From Toxotes chatareus (taxonomy: Eukaryota > Chordata > Actinopteri > Toxotidae), in contig CM028901.1 of the NCBI GenBank assembly GCA_016801885.1, positions 15,201,095 to 15,265,094 on the forward strand: a stretch of DNA of 64,000 bases, read 5' to 3'. Under the pieces are notes generated by a model. That model was not told the origin of the DNA and made no database searches. It saw only the letters and a list, made by a program, of their open reading frames with translations. The translations under genes and the position numbers were made by a program. This document shows positions 21,990 through 36,640 of this stretch, in pieces; position 1 is the first letter of the stretch, and every line of letters starts with the position of its first letter.

Positions 21990-24900
21990 GAAAATAGTGT
22001 AAAAGTTAAATAAGCAAAACAGAAGCACATTGATTGAGTTTGCATAAGATTATCTCTTTTTGTTTCCCTGCAGCTAAGACTTTCTTGACTCTGATCTGAT
22101 CCTCGCCTGAAAGTCTGAATATTTAAGACTGTGACTATTAAGTTTAGCTCACAGTGTCTCTTTGTATCTATCAGCAGATATTCTTGGAGGTCAGGATCCT
22201 CTGGCTTTAAATGCTGGAAAGCCACACTTCTCTAAACCTTGACTTGGGGAAAAAAAAACAACAAAAAGTTGCAATCTTGAGAAAAATATTAGCTTTAGCT
22301 TTGTAAATGAAATATTCCCAAGAGGTACTTTTAATTAATTATCACAGTATGGGTGAGTTCAAAGTCGATCTTGAATCAGTTCAGTTTGAGAAATAGGCCT
22401 ACAGCGCATTTGAAGTCATTGAATCTGTTGTTTTAATGAATATGTAATCATGTACCTCCAGACCTGAATTTGACTGTTTTTTTAACAATGAAAAACTCAC
22501 CTGTGAATTTGTGGAGACGTTAGATAGTTCCAAGAAGACAGAGGGATTCAGAAGGAGGCTCATCATTTTTATTCAAGTGTGTTATGGCTTCACCCAGGCC
22601 GTGTCACCCAGTGAGTCATCCACACCAAATCATGCACACACACGCACCGAAAAGAAAAAAACAGAAAAGAAAATATACAAATGTAAAATGTTCATTTCAC
22701 TCTGAACAATTCTTAACAATCTCTTCTCTGTGTGTTGAAAAGAGAGGGGACCCATACCGCAGTGTACTGTACAGACATCAGTTTCAAAATTGTGACAGAA
22801 GACGTCGGTGGGTTCGACATGACCGTCAAACCACATGGATGCCAACGAGATGGGATGTGATCTCCTGTAAGGAAAATGGTACATGGTATTATTTGTTCAT
22901 CAGACGTACAGAAGAACCTATTGCAAAGGATATTTCACAAAGTCATGGAGCACAGCCTTTCTGTTATATTGTATTACACAAATAGTAGTGCAATTTGTGT
23001 CTCTTTGTCCCTGTCAATAGAAAACATGGCACTGTTGACAGAGAAATGGCCTGCACATACTGCCACATGCAGTAAATGACGCCTGGAAGCCAAGCACGGC
23101 TACTATGCGTAACAAAACGCCAATAAACAGCCGACAACCATACCACCAGAACTCATTTCACCTTCGTGTTTGATGCCACGTGGCAGGGAAACATGAGAGA
23201 AAACAAAATGTCGTACTGTTTGTCTGTTGAGAGTGATGGCGTGTGTGGCTGTTTCTCTGCGCCATCTGTGTTACAGAGTAACATTCAGTCAAGGACCATC
23301 AGTATGACATGTGGCATGATGGCAGACAAATCTGAGTAATATGTGTACATGTGGGTGGGCTATGAAAAACGATCCGACTTGCAGCTCATGAAAAGTAAAT
23401 GAGTTCATTTGTTGTTTGCTGCTTCTTTGCAAAAGAAGATCCATTATGGCTGATACATTCCCTAAAATGTTGCTCGGTAAAGTTTGACTGTGAAGTGAAT
23501 GGAAGGCAGACGACTGGGTAGATATTTGCTCAACCCTATCTAGGACTGGAAGTGTTCAAAGGATAATGCTGATTTATCGCAGCTTGGGTCTTAGTTTCGG
23601 CCATCATTCTTAACCGTCAGGATTATATTATATTCACTGAAGTAACAGCTGAGACCTGGGAACAAAGCAAACATGACTACAACAAAGTCCAGTAAGGCAA
23701 GACACAAACACTCTAATGATAAAACAGGTTTTAACAAGCCAGTTGTTTGGCCTGATTATCTTTTTTGTTGATCGGGTAGATAAAATATGAACCAAAAAGT
23801 TCATCTGTAATGGTCAAAGATGTTGATGTTCTCTTAATTAAGTCTATCTAACATTGGGTTTTGTTCAAAAGACAAGGCTAGTGATAATCTAGTATTTTCA
23901 TATTGTTCATAAATGTGGAACTGACCTCATGAACTGATCTCTCGAAATTACAGTGCCCCTCATGATGAAGGCAAACATCACCCACTGACACACTGTTCAA
24001 AGATGTGTTTTAACAGTTTTTGGAGCACTATGGCAAAAGTACCAGGCTGACATGACACAGAAAATACTTCCTAGAAGGATCATTTCATTGTGGGTTTTGG
24101 TATTTTCTTGGGATATAACAGAATATTTCCTGCTTTATCCTTTAAACCTGGATAATCATCTAACCACTTGTGTTTCTAACACCATCTGACTTTACTTTAA
24201 CCATGCTGTGGCATTCCCAAACCTTAGCAATTGCCTCTGTGGACTTTTCTTACCAGCACTCACTGCTGTTGAAGTGATAGCCAAAACTATGAAAAAAAAA
24301 GAACCCAAGTTTCTATAAACTGGAATTATTTTTGAAGTCGTTTTAAAACGAAAATGTCTTTTAAAAGTAAGGAAGTGACTCAATCTGCTTTGGTGCTGGG
24401 TGTGTACTTGGTTCTAGAAGTTAGGTATGAGACCAAATTTGTTAACATGAACTTGTTTGTCGGGCCTTAGATCTGTCTATACATTAACCACATCTGCCAA
24501 CCTGTGATGGGTTTTCTAAAGCACAAACAGATCCGCAGCCATGATATTTAAATGTGCCCACTTCAACAGAAACACTGACTACCGTTTCTTCAAGGCACAT
24601 ATGCTAATGTGTAAAAATACATATGCATCTCAGCCATGAAAAGGCCATTTTATTCCAAAGGTTGTTATAAACATATTGTACAGGATATTTGGATAAGCCG
24701 GTATAGTTCCAATAATGAAACAATGCTTTTAGAGCTTATCTCGGGCTCCACGCCTGGTTACGTCCGTCACGACTGAATAGGATCCATGGCATTTTACCAT
24801 TTGCCCAAACAGAGTGGCATTCACCTTGTGAGGCATGCGCAGCTACCCAGGAAATTAATAGAAGCCTGTAAAACACTAAGCTGCAAACAAAAACTGAAGG

Positions 24901-27753
24901 TAACGCCTCTTGAAAGTCAAGGTCCAGAAATTTGGTGTGAGAATTGTTGGTTTCCACATAATTTGATTGATTCTGTAGGATAGAACTTGCTGAGGGAATA
25001 AAATAGCTCCCAGCTCTGTGTTTACTTAACAAGGCTCATCCTTGCTCCAGTCTTTACAAACAATCCATACTTAAATCTACATTTACAGGTAAAAATGCAT
25101 TAGAAATTATCAATCCTGCTTAGTTTAGGATCTCAGTTATAGTGAAGCTTTTGAAGGCTAACTCTGGGCCAGCTGTGACAGAAAAGGCAGCATGGGTTTT
25201 AAACCAGGCCTATAATCAACATGAATATCCAGAATTGCGTCAAACTTTTTTACAGTCCTGTGGCTCTCACAAATGATGTCTTTAAACTAAGCAAACGGAC
25301 TCCCAGCACACGCGTTGGCATCAGACGCAGCTCTTGCCTCAGTGAGATGATGCATCTCAGTCGCATTTCTCAGAAAATTCCTACTGTTGAGAGATGATTT
25401 GATATGTACATTGTATTGTTTGGCCAATGCACTTGCACTTCTGGGATCGTGTTTGTTATAGGAGTAGCCACCCCCCGAAAAAAAAAGTGATTCATTCAAA
25501 CCTGAGAACAAACATTATTGTACATTTTCATTGAATGGAAAATTAGAAAGCAGGTAAATAAAGTGTATCCCTTTAAGAACTGCTGGACTTTGGCAAAAGA
25601 AACAGCTTATGTTGTAAATCATTCTTTAAGACTATTTGCCATTAAAATACTTCTAAAGTTATTATGAAATAATTTCCCCATTCATCACACAAAGTTCATG
25701 CACTTATCAAATCTTTCAAACATAAAAAAAATCCTCTACTTCCCTTTTCTTCCTCTGATATTTTACAGAAACTGAGAGGATCATGCTGATGTTATTAAGT
25801 TTTTCTTATCTCTGATCTTCTGCTGTCCCCTCACATTAACTCATAAGCACTACTTCAGCCTGTTTCCGTGTTGATAGGTTTATCAGGTTGTGTTTCCCTA
25901 ATGGCTCCAAAGTACATCCAAAACTCAAGAGCTGTCAGCTTAGATCTGCATGCTTCCCCGTCTCAGTAAACAGTTCTGCACTCAGTGCTGCGTGGTTAGA
26001 TCTGACTCAGGGTCAGCTGCTACGGGCATGCATCCCATACTATGCAGAGCTCTGGAGCATAATCATGCATGTCCTTTTATTAAAACTTACACTGCTTTTA
26101 AATTCAGCTGGAGTAATTTAATTGCACTTTGGTAGCTGCAGGTCAAAGAAAAAAAATCCACCTTCTGATCTTTTTACACTGTGTCATATCATCAGACTGT
26201 GTGTGTTCACTTCCCTTGGTCTGACTCATCACCTCAAATTAGTTAGTATCTGCCAACATTTCCCACAATGCTTCAGTTTATGCAACTCAATCAGTTTACT
26301 CATCATGAGGAGTACTACTCAACCAACTCAGTCTCCTAGATATTTTGTTTCTAAACAACTAAACTTGAACACCAAATCCGCTCTGTGGGAGACACAATCG
26401 CTGGCTTGATTATGTTCAGAGGCAACGTGTTTTTTAAATGAATGAAGCTCTACATTTATTAACAGCAGCAGAGTCACTAAGAAAAGGTCACATCAGTCTG
26501 TGGTCAGGTTTAGACAACATAAGCTCTTTGGTTAAGTTTAGGGAAAGACTGTGGTTTTTGTTCAGTGTAAATAAACACATTGTGACTGAAGACACTGTAA
26601 ACTTTATCTGTAATAAACCAGACCAGGATCTTTCACTAACCTCAACCAAGTGCTGTGAGAGTCTAAACATAACCATAAAAAAAGTGTAGTAATAGTTTAG
26701 TCACTACAAGATGATACTGTCCAGCAAGATCAGACATTTTGGAGCAAGACAAATATGTTGTGTGTGAATGTTTTACTGACATCTTCAGTGTCAACATGTC
26801 TTGCCAAATATGTAAGTAATCAGCATATGTTATTTTTTTTTTTTTGTGTGTGTGTGTAAAACATATCATCTGCTGCAGTTTAGTTGTGTGGAAATCTTTA
26901 GGAGACAGGGTTGACTCAACCTGTGTAAACAGGAGTAAAATGTCTTCTGTGACTCTGGAGGGAGCTTTTCTGAATATTGGTGCAAAACAGCCATTGTAGA
27001 ACTTATTCAGTATGAATGTTAATGGGAGAAAAATATTACTACTAATAATAATAATTGTCAAATCTGTGTAAAGATGAGAGAGAAAAAAATATATATATCA
27101 ATAACAGCAGCATGATCCTTTAAATCCAAGACAAACAGGCGCCTGTCGTACAGCTGTCCTGAAAACAGACTAAAGAATGTCACAAAACCATGGCACACTC
27201 ATTAAATGACATCTAATACACATGCTAATATTGGCAACAATATTTTGGCTTGATGTGTGGCGAAACCATTGAGATATATGATTGCTTATAGAAAACAATA
27301 CCTGATGCTTTAAGTCATTTTAAATTCTCTGTCTGCAGTGAGGCAATGGAGTAGTACATAACGGTAAAAGTTTCTTCAAGTTAAGGTGAAACAAGCATAC
27401 TCCCTTTTGAAAAATAGCATTTCCCCAAGTGTGCATCATTTGGTATGAAACCAAAGTTAATATATCAATTTTGTACTGTAAATCTGTAATAAGGAAGGTC
27501 TCGTAGTTTGTGTGGTGTTTTAAATGGAGCAATCTCTTGAAAAAATAGACATCCATGCTTCATGCTTTGCATCCCATTGCGTCCACGCTGGCTGTTCTGC
27601 GTGGTGTTCTCCATCTGTTCCCAAGAATACTTTTTTTTTATATTACATACAACCAAACAGGGAAAAAAAAGTGCTGAAATAAGATTTGGTAAGGAGCAGC
27701 ATCGGAAATGTTTGACCATGTGTATAAAACATTTGTCCTGTGTGTGTTAGGGT
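21990..27753. other. repeat-bearing non-coding DNA including the likely kcnk9 3' UTR
   Basis: No coding exon is recognised here. The part next to 27753 should be the 3' UTR of kcnk9. The first minus-strand AATAAA after the stop that I find is at 26455-26460, about 1.3 kb downstream. A dispersed repeat is recognisable at about 26500-26620, followed by T and GT runs near 26830-26858. Confidence 0.5.
26500..26620 (+). repeat. dispersed fish repeat containing GGTTAAGTTTAGG
   Basis: tggtcaggtttagacaacat, then ctctttggttaagtttaggg, then aaacacattgtgactgaaga: from memory this is a frequent teleost repeat (TTGGTTAAGTTTAGGAAAAG). The class is not known to me. Confidence 0.55.
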
Positions 27754-28637
27754 TTAGATAGATTTCCTTCTCCTCATGAGCTGGTGATTGTCTGTGAAGC
27801 TGTGAAGGCCCGGAGACACCGAGCTGATGGGCGAAGGGAAGAAGCTGTTTTTCAAGGTGCTGGGCGAGATCTCCTCGATCCTGTAGGAAACCGAGTGAAA
27901 GTACTGATTGGGGTTCAGCTGTGAGCTGAATGAGTTCTGATGGGAGAAGGCACAGCCCAGACCTCCCATCCCTCCCCCAGAGCTGCCGAAGTCATGCGAG
28001 TGGTAGTGCATACAGGAGCAGACTGACTGCAAATCAGTCACCTCTGCCCGGTACGGCTCACGTCGCCGCCGGCCACGCTGCAGCGACTCGTCCTGGATAT
28101 GGATGATCATGCTGTTCCGGTTGCCGGCGAGCGAGGCCCGTTCCTCTGCATCCCGCCGCTCGTCTTCGCTGTTCATAGTCAGGAAGCGGAGCACCACCAG
28201 GTTGAGGAAGGCCCCAATGACTGTCAGGCCCACCAGGATATACATGAAGCTGAAGGCCACATACAGGGGCTTCTTCTGGAGGGCCCGGTTCTTTTGGAGG
28301 GCCACAAAGTCCCCAAAGCCTATAGTAGTTAACGTGATGAAGCAGTAATAGTAAGACTGAAAGAAGCTCCAGTCCTCGTAATGGGAGAAGGCAGCGGCCC
28401 CGATGCACAGCGTGCCGATGCAGGAGAAGAATCCCACGGTCACCATGTTCTCCATGGACACTTCGGTGATGCTCATGCCGCAGCACTTCTTTATACGCTT
28501 CAGGAGGTACTTGACAAAAGTGTTCATCCTCTCGCCCAGACTTTGGAACATGACAAGAGTCAAAGGGATTCCCAGGACGGCATAAAACATGCAAAAGGCC
28601 TTCCCTGCGTCAGTCCCCGGCGCTGCATGCCCATAGC
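27754..28637 (-). CDS. kcnk9: kcnk9 coding exon 2 (TASK-3 K2P channel, residues 95-388)
   Basis: This exon encodes most of the acid-sensitive two-pore-domain leak K+ channel TASK-3 of the plasma membrane. The acceptor ctcttctcag|GC completes Gly95, so the intron splits selectivity filter 1 (TTIGYGHAAPG). In order it holds pore 1, transmembrane segment 2, the M2-M3 loop (KRIKKCCGM), M3, pore 2 (TLTTIGFGDFVAL, residues 197-208), M4 with Gly236, and VLRFLT at 243-248, the motif known for halothane and receptor modulation. A long cytoplasmic tail follows. MNSEDERRDAEERASLAGNR and YRIEEISPSTLKNSFFPSPI are KCNK9-specific. The tail ends RRRKSI, a C-terminal 14-3-3-type signal; human ends RRKSV (from memory). 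The stop is TAA at 27754. The whole protein is 388 residues against 374 in human, the extra length lying in the tail. Confidence 0.97.
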
Positions 28638-31600
28638 CTGAGAAGAGAGCAGACAGACACCAGAAATTAGTGATGTAGAATGATTTCGCTAAAGTGATGG
28701 GGAGCTCGGGAAGCAGCAGTGGCGTCACAGGCGCTACTCAAAAAGCCCCAGATCAGCTTTTGTTTACAAACATGACCAAGCAAGAAATTTCCCTAAGAGT
28801 CTGCAAGCGTTGCCAAAGGGGGTATTGAGTAGGTGCATGCCACAGAAATGTTTCTGCTCATTAATCTTATTTGGGCTCAAAGATTATGGCGGGGGGGGCG
28901 TCCAATTAGTCAGAAGTTTCCGGTGAGGTAGAAGAGTTTGGAGGAGGGATTGGAAAGGAGTCATGGAGGAGCCAGTGAAGCTTTTAGCTTAATTAAACTT
29001 TATCTTTAGAGCAGAAGCTGCTGACTCACACACAAACAGACTTTTTGAAAATCAACCGGTGGGGCTAACAATAGGATCCGTGCACTATACAAGTTTTCAT
29101 TTTCAAATGTAATATAAATGATTTTATGTGCTTTGCAGGATATCTTCAAAAATGACCTCAGGTACTGCGTTATGAATGAAGCGCACTGCTGTTGAACACG
29201 CAGGACTGAAAAAAGAGTGTCTTATTGATTATCCCTCCCCTACCACAGACCATAACCGCGAGTATTAAAGACGGAAATCATAGCCAGGAAACACCCACCA
29301 TCAGTTGGCATGTGTATCACTTCAACAACTGCCTTCCAAATCGAGAGATAATATTTTTGGTGCACTGTAGAGAATTTATTTATTTATTTATTTGGATATG
29401 TCCTGAACAAGTTTTGTTTTGTGCTCTCAAATATTGATTCCGCGTTTTCCCATATGGCTTTCCACCCACTCGAGCATGTGTTTAGTTATGTACTTCAAAA
29501 AAAAAACAAAAAAAAACTTGGCTCTTGCATGCTGATTTCCACTAGCAATGGGGGTACTTATATTTGCATGTGCAATATGTGTTTCATTGGTGGAGTTTAA
29601 AGGGACATACTTTACCAGTACAGTAATATTTGCATCACATTTTTATTTACCTTAATCTTGTTGATATTTATTTGACACTAACTTGTAACAGTATGCTTTC
29701 TTTAAAACCAGAAAGTCAGTCAAATGACGATGTGTAATGTGAACAGGGTCACTTGTAGTGATGAGTGATGAACACGTTTGTCATCACAACTTTTTATGTT
29801 GTGTTTTCAGCTTGTCCAGCTTTAGGTATCAGGTATACATTGCAGTGCAGTGATAGATCTTCTCTATAATAAAATAAAAGAAATGGGAGCCAACATGAGG
29901 ATGAGTATCCCCTTCAGCCGTGTTGGTATCTGCTGGAAAAGAACAGATCATATCTCAGACCCAGCATCGGTTTTAAAGTGGCTGCCTAATTCAGAGCAAA
30001 ATCAGCAGTGGAAATCTGACTCCGAAGCTAGTTCACTACTGAAGGAACAAATGGAAGTGGAAGAAAAATCCAACCCTTATCTACATGGGCTTAAGTTGTA
30101 GCCCACAGCTAATTGACAGCAGGGTAACATTATATTTCCTGTTTACATCCCGCCCCAGAGGCGCCAGATACTGAGTACTGCATAAGCATTATTATCCCCC
30201 AATAGATTAAGACAAAGAATAATATTAGGAGTTACAAAATACATTAATATTAACTTTTTTTTTCATGTTGTACTATTAATATTTTCTAACATTAATAAGG
30301 CTCAGAATGTCACATCATTGTGGTTCTTTTAGTCCTGAAACACTGGCAATGTGACCATTCACACAGATATTTGCACTGTGCTGAAAACCTGTGGACATAT
30401 GGACAACAAAAACATGTTGTCTTGAGGGAGGGGCCCACAGTGTAAGACTCTGAAAACTACTGCCATATGGATCTTAATCAGTATGCTGTACTGATCAGTT
30501 TCAAAATAAGTCACAACTTGATTTTGTTTTTTCTTGCTCTCCTATTTCTTCGCCATCAGTTTCAATTTGGTTCAGAGCACTCTGAAAATCAAACTCAAAA
30601 TGCACTCAAGGGTGCAGGCTGATTTGAAAATTCTGTATTGCATCCTGCAACAATAATGCTGAAGAATGACAGATCTCTCTTGACCTCTGAAACTGAATTA
30701 TGTTAATCTGAAATCCACTTGCTAGAAAAAGAAAAACCGAGGTTCTAATCTCCCTCGTTCGGTAGAGACAACAAACTATTATCACATGACTTTAGTTCCA
30801 CACTTAGGTCATGTGACATTTGAGCCAACTCTTGACCTTGTGGGCCACCGGGAGAGAAAAATCTAAAACACTGTGGCTTTTTATGGAAAACAGTGAGCAT
30901 AGATGTGGAGTATCTGAGTTTTTGAATGCATTCAAACATGCAGAATCACTGATGGGTCCTTGAAGCTTGAGGTCTGTACAGCAAGCTGTTGGATCAGCCG
31001 CAGGTCACCAGCCGGCCGACCGGGCTGCTGCTGCTGTGTGCTGACTACAAATGAGCTGATTGAATTCTTTGAACAATGAGCAGCAATGTGCACATCATTT
31101 CCACATACTGTACACACAAAGGGAGAGCGGCTTCTATCAACAACACGAACGACCTTATTAAAAAGGCCTAAAACACACAGATCTTCATTCCTTTCTCACG
31201 GAACACAGATAGGATATTAACGGTAACTTGCTTTCTGTGCCTCTTCAGTGTTCCCACAGAATTTATTCTAATTCATGCAGGAGAAAAACATATTATAGAG
31301 ACTTTGCATGCTGCTAGTGAAAAATCAATTTGGGTCCAAAATAAACATCATGTGAGAGAAGCGGTAAAACATGCCTGTGGCATCCCAAAAGTGTTAGTCA
31401 CTTATAATTACCTCTCAGGACAGATTTGCATTCCACCCAGCCATCTGTCTTCTTCCCTGCTCGCTCAAAATTAGCAAATTAATTGATATTGATTCTTATT
31501 GCTTAAATTTGTTCTCGTGGAGTAATTAGGACTTAATGAATTACAGTGCGGGCTGTGAAGAAACGACAACTTTCATTTGATTTGCGCAACAACTCGACTG

Positions 31601-33584
31601 TGCAGACGGATTAACACAGATCTCCGCCACAGATGATCTATCAACATCATGTTTTACGCTCAAAGACGTTACATCAACTAACAGCTATTACTGTTGCGAC
31701 GAGTCATTTGAGGTTTCTGTGCAACAATCGCTCTCAGCAGCCTCTCCCTGCAATCAGGCCGGAGTGTATTAGGTATCGATTCAGCAGCCGGCCAAATGCA
31801 GGGTCACCACACTTGTATGTGTTTCCTGTTATGGTTCCCATCTGTTTTTAAGTTTAACAGTGGATAGGATGAGCGCCTAAGTGTCTGTGTGATGGTGGGT
31901 GATGGCATTGTGATGTTCAAAGCCTGGATCTTTAAGTGATAACACTAATACAGGAAGTCATGAAAGCAGTATATTAAAAGAGGGGGGGGCAATGAAATCA
32001 TGTTCACGTGATGTCGTATGAGTTTGAGCTCTCATGTTTCAGCCATAGCTCCAACATTCATTAGTGTCCTTAGTGTCATAAATACAGGATGACTAACAGG
32101 GATTTACAGGGACTCAGAGAGATGCCCTGCAGACCTAAAGAGAGGATATGAACTTGTAAAAGTAATCATTTGTGACATTTTTATATCAAATAATGTCTGA
32201 TTGGCTACTGTCAACATCGAATGCTACAAGACAATAAGAGGATAAGTACGTAAACGCTTTTTTGCTTCTTTGTCTGGAAACTCTTTTTTAAAAAAAAAAA
32301 AAAATACTCTCTCCACAAGTTGTGATACATTTCATGAGTATAGTCTCCATTATAGACTTACAAAAAAAAAAAAAAACAGACACACACAAAAAACATTATT
32401 TCTTCGCCCTAAATAAGAAAATGGGGGGCAGGGAAGATGACTTAAACTATGCTTTTTATTTTTCTGAGTCTGTCTCTTAAAGTATTTCTTTGATGTCGTT
32501 GATGGGATGTGTGGTTTTCTGCAGCAGCACCGCACTGTGTAATCTGTTTGTTCTGTTATAATGACTCTATTATCTGCTGTTGTCTTGGGAACAGACATAT
32601 TTGCTCTGCCACACAGGGCCCTGCCATGCACAGGTGCTTTTGTGCTCATGTGTGCACAGGTGAACGCTCGTGTTTGTGTACAGCACAGTGTGTAGTGCAT
32701 AGTAGTTTAATTAATGATAAATGATAAGATGATAAAAGCGCAAGAAAGGCTCGGTCCCTCAAATATTACATAATAAGGCACATTTTGAAAATGGAAGGCC
32801 GTGTTCTGTGCATCCATGCAGGCATCCAGAGGAGGGAAGAAGAACACGTGACATATTTTCAATCTATGTTCTCCTACAAGCTGCAGCTGCCAAGAATTGT
32901 TTGTAAAAACACACCACTCTTATCAGCCTAAAGCACAAAGTGTGTCTGCAACAAAGAACTCCACTAATTGAGATGCTGTAAATTAGCCCAAATGCAAATC
33001 TGATGTGGCGACTCACAAAAGAAATCTTTGAAGAACTGTCTCCTAAACAGATTTTCCTGAAACAGAAATCCTCGTGGGTCTCCTTAAGTACATCCTTATT
33101 TATTCAAGATAGTTGGATTATAATAATGTAATAGTTGATTGCTTTCAGGAAAAAAATGACATTTTGTGGTGAAAACTGTCGCTAAAAATGATTTACAGTA
33201 CTTTATGGCATTACTTCATAAGCCTGGTATTCAAAAGTGGAATTAAACTAAATCTGACGGCCATCTGCTGAAAAATAAACATTAAAAAAATATAATCAAA
33301 TATGTTAATGTGAGTTTAAAAGAGCAGCATTTTAGGTCAGATGAGTCCAGCAGCTTCGCTCACAGAACATTTCAATTTGAACAAGTTTTCTGAAACACTG
33401 CACATCTGTTGAGTCACTCTTCAAATATTTGGACAAACCGGAGTGGGAAGTGTGCGAAAACATGTCTACACAAAGGTGCAGCATGAAAATAGTTTTAGTG
33501 TCATTTGAAGAAGGAAGGATGTCAAAACTGTAGCTCAACACACTGTCATGTCCTAATCTTTTTCTACAACAGCTCTGTGAGGCT

Positions 33585-34080
33585 GTACTGTGGCACAGAG
33601 GTGCTTTGAGCTAAATGTTAACACATCAGCATGCTAATATATTAGCATGGTAGGTGTAATGTCGACCACGTTAACCATCTTCGTTAAGCTTTGTTGGTAT
33701 GCTAACATTTGCTAATTATCACAACATGAAAGACAAGCCATCCAATGTTTGTTTGAAAATTTGACCTCTTGATATCACTAATAGAAACACCACAAAAGTT
33801 ATTAGGATACATCACCTGGGAACCACGAATGCCTGTAAAAAAAAAATATATATATATATATATTTTTGACAATCAATACAAAAGCTGTTGAGACATTTCC
33901 CTGGATAAGTGAAACATTTACCAGCAGGTAATACTATATATAAAGTCAGGGAAGTCAACAGGATTCATCCTCAGGGCACACTAAATATCAGTGCCCTGTA
34001 ATGGCAATTTGAGTCTATCCTCTAGGGGCCATGAATGTCTGTACAATATAGTGGTTGAGATTTTCAGTCTAGAACAAAGT
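33585..34080 (+). repeat. dispersed percomorph repeat (copy 1 of 3 in this intron)
   Basis: The copy starts with gagctaaatgttaacacatc followed by agcatgctaatatattagca, and includes aacaggattcatcctcaggg and gggccatgaatgtctgtaca. The motif of 'gggatcac.aaagtca..agattcatcctctg' type recurs at 49990 and 51600, visible by comparison within the window. From memory it is a frequent percomorph repeat. An (AT)n run lies inside it at about 33847-33863. Confidence 0.65.
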
Positions 34081-36479
34081 GGTAGAACAAGCTAATTGCT
34101 GACAACAGAAGAGCAGAATATGAGACAAACACTACATCGAGATGTATATCACTATATCAAACCCACTGACACAAGAGAAACAGATAAATGTAATCCCTCA
34201 AAGGAAATGCAAATGTGTTTTCCAGCTAGCTCAACTGAATAAATGTACCACACCCCCTGTGTCTCGCTACAGTCGTATCCAAAGTGCCTCTAATGGTTTA
34301 CACATTTATGAATATACCACAGCAGCTCTCATCATAAACTGCATGACTCAACCTTTGTTTGGCTTCAATCCACTTTACTATGACTTATTTTGAATGTCTG
34401 CCCACACCCACAATGTGAGCTCCATAGGTCCGTGTGAGTGAGCGTGACTCACTGTTGCTCAAACTCAAAATTGACACAGCTGGCAGCCTAAATTCAATTA
34501 TTATACCATTCTATTATTATATCATCAATGTTTAATTTTTCTTTTCCAGGAAGAAAAAGGGAACATCTCATGGTCAAATGATGGGGTAATAAATTAACCA
34601 GCAGCCTACATCTTAAAGGAGTACAAGTTCAGACGCTAAGATCCAGCGACAGGGACTCAACATGAAGCCTTAAAGCAACTGAAATCTATCAAGGATTTCT
34701 CTGTAACATTAAATATTCATGACTAAACAAGAGAAAATCAAAGTTAAAGTTTAGGGAAAACATCCGTGACTACTATTTATAAAGAGACACATAAGCAAAC
34801 AACAGCACAACCCATTACGAATATGATTTTGACTTACTGCTGAAAACTGATTGGTGCACGGAAATACAGATGGATGAACCACAACATTAAAGTTGGAGAC
34901 CGTAAAATCAAAGCTCAGTACAGCTGAGAGAAACTACAACACTGATGATGATCCTCTGTAGGTTTGTCACTACAAGCAACCAATGGTGTGACATTACACA
35001 TTTAAACCGCTGCATCGCTTTTAATTGCACTGAGAGTGTATATTATTAATGTGGAAAACAGTACATAATATTCACACTAAATGAAAATAGGCTTAATATC
35101 TGCTTAACATTTGCTCCTCTGAACATATCATTCCAGAGTGCAGGAGAGTAATGGATACCTCAGTGTAGTTTTCATTTATTTTCACACACTGCTGGTTTAT
35201 ATAACATCCATCCTCCATTATTCATTACACTATCAAGGTAGTCCCTCATTAGCACCCACACACAGCCTGGGTAGTTACTCGACAAGTGTTGAGCAGTTGC
35301 TTAAACCAGCGCCTTTTGCTTGTTTGATCCACAGGTTAATCTGCCACGTATTACTTCAGGTGCCCCGGTGGCATTAATTGCTACAGGTCATGGCATTTTA
35401 ATGAAGGTCAAGAAGAGCAGGGAGCACAGAGGTGAGAACACCTTGTTCGGCTCTCTGCCTGAGTCTCCACCACGTCACCGACAAGAGCTTAATGTGTCTG
35501 AGAAGTGGGAACACCATGGTTACCCACTACAGGCAGGGAACCTTTCACTATCAGGGCTTTTTGAAACACTAAGCCTCCCTACAATTTCACTTTGTTATGG
35601 TACCATAATGGGTATGGTCTTTCAGCTGCTAGTCGTCTTAACTCCACTGTTAAGAGACAAAATGTCTAACATGGAATTCTTTGTCGGCAAAGACGCAATT
35701 CAGAGATGTCTGCCTGCAGCTTAGAAAGATCACATTTACATTTTAAGTGTTTTGCCCAATGCTGTTATTCACAAGACTAAAAATGAGTGAAATAAGAATT
35801 ACAGACGAAAAGCAGATTCACCTTAAAGTAACCATCCAGCAGTCTCATAAATGAATGTTTGTCACGGCCAACTTACTTAACACAAACTATAGCTTTTCCA
35901 TGTATTTGGAGTTGTAGGACAAAAAAAAATCTGGCTCAGTAAGTGATGTCTAATGTTTATGTGGAATTAAACTGAAGAAAAATCAAGCACCTTGTGCAAA
36001 TTGCCTCGATGGCTGAGGACACAAAAAGTGCCGCATACTGCACAGCACACCAAATTGAATTAACAGAGAAGGAAGACATGACAGAGAAAAGGGGTTTCCA
36101 TCAGCCCTCTTGTGTTCTCAAAGTCCTACTTTAGCTTTGGAGAAAACGACAGCCACACAAGTGCCACACGAAGATGCAATTTTACTAAAGGTTGCTGGCT
36201 GTTGATTCCAAGAAAAAAAAAACTTTCAGTAAGACACTCAGCTTCGTGCCTGAAGTCAAATATTATCTCTCCACAATTAGTTTAGGTCTCAAAAATCCAA
36301 GGTTTTTAATGTGCAACTGGGTGAACCTTGGTACAGGTTTGAATGTGTACACCTTCTATGGCAGGTGTCTCTGATACTCTCAGTCAGAGGCTGCACATTT
36401 CCAGCAACTCCTCATATCTAAACTAATATAACACAACTAAATGTAGGGAGGGGATGATTGTTTTCATGGTTACAAAAAA

Positions 36480-36640
36480 ATTGTTAAAGCAGCATTAACA
36501 GATTTTTTTGGTCTCTTTGTAGACGCTGTAACACAACACACTGATGTATTATCACTTTGGTGAACATGTTAGCTAGAAGATTTACACATCCACCAGAAAC
36601 AAAACAACATTAGTGTTCACGTTTCTGATCACCTAATGAG
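36480..36640 (+). repeat. dispersed repeat fragment, TAAAGC.GCATTAA family
   Basis: The start, taaagcagcattaacagatt, is related to taaagctgcactaatcaat at 15040. The interior (aacatgttagctagaagatt, caccagaaacaaaacaacat) also looks like a percomorph repeat remembered from other genomes. The match is weak. Confidence 0.4.
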
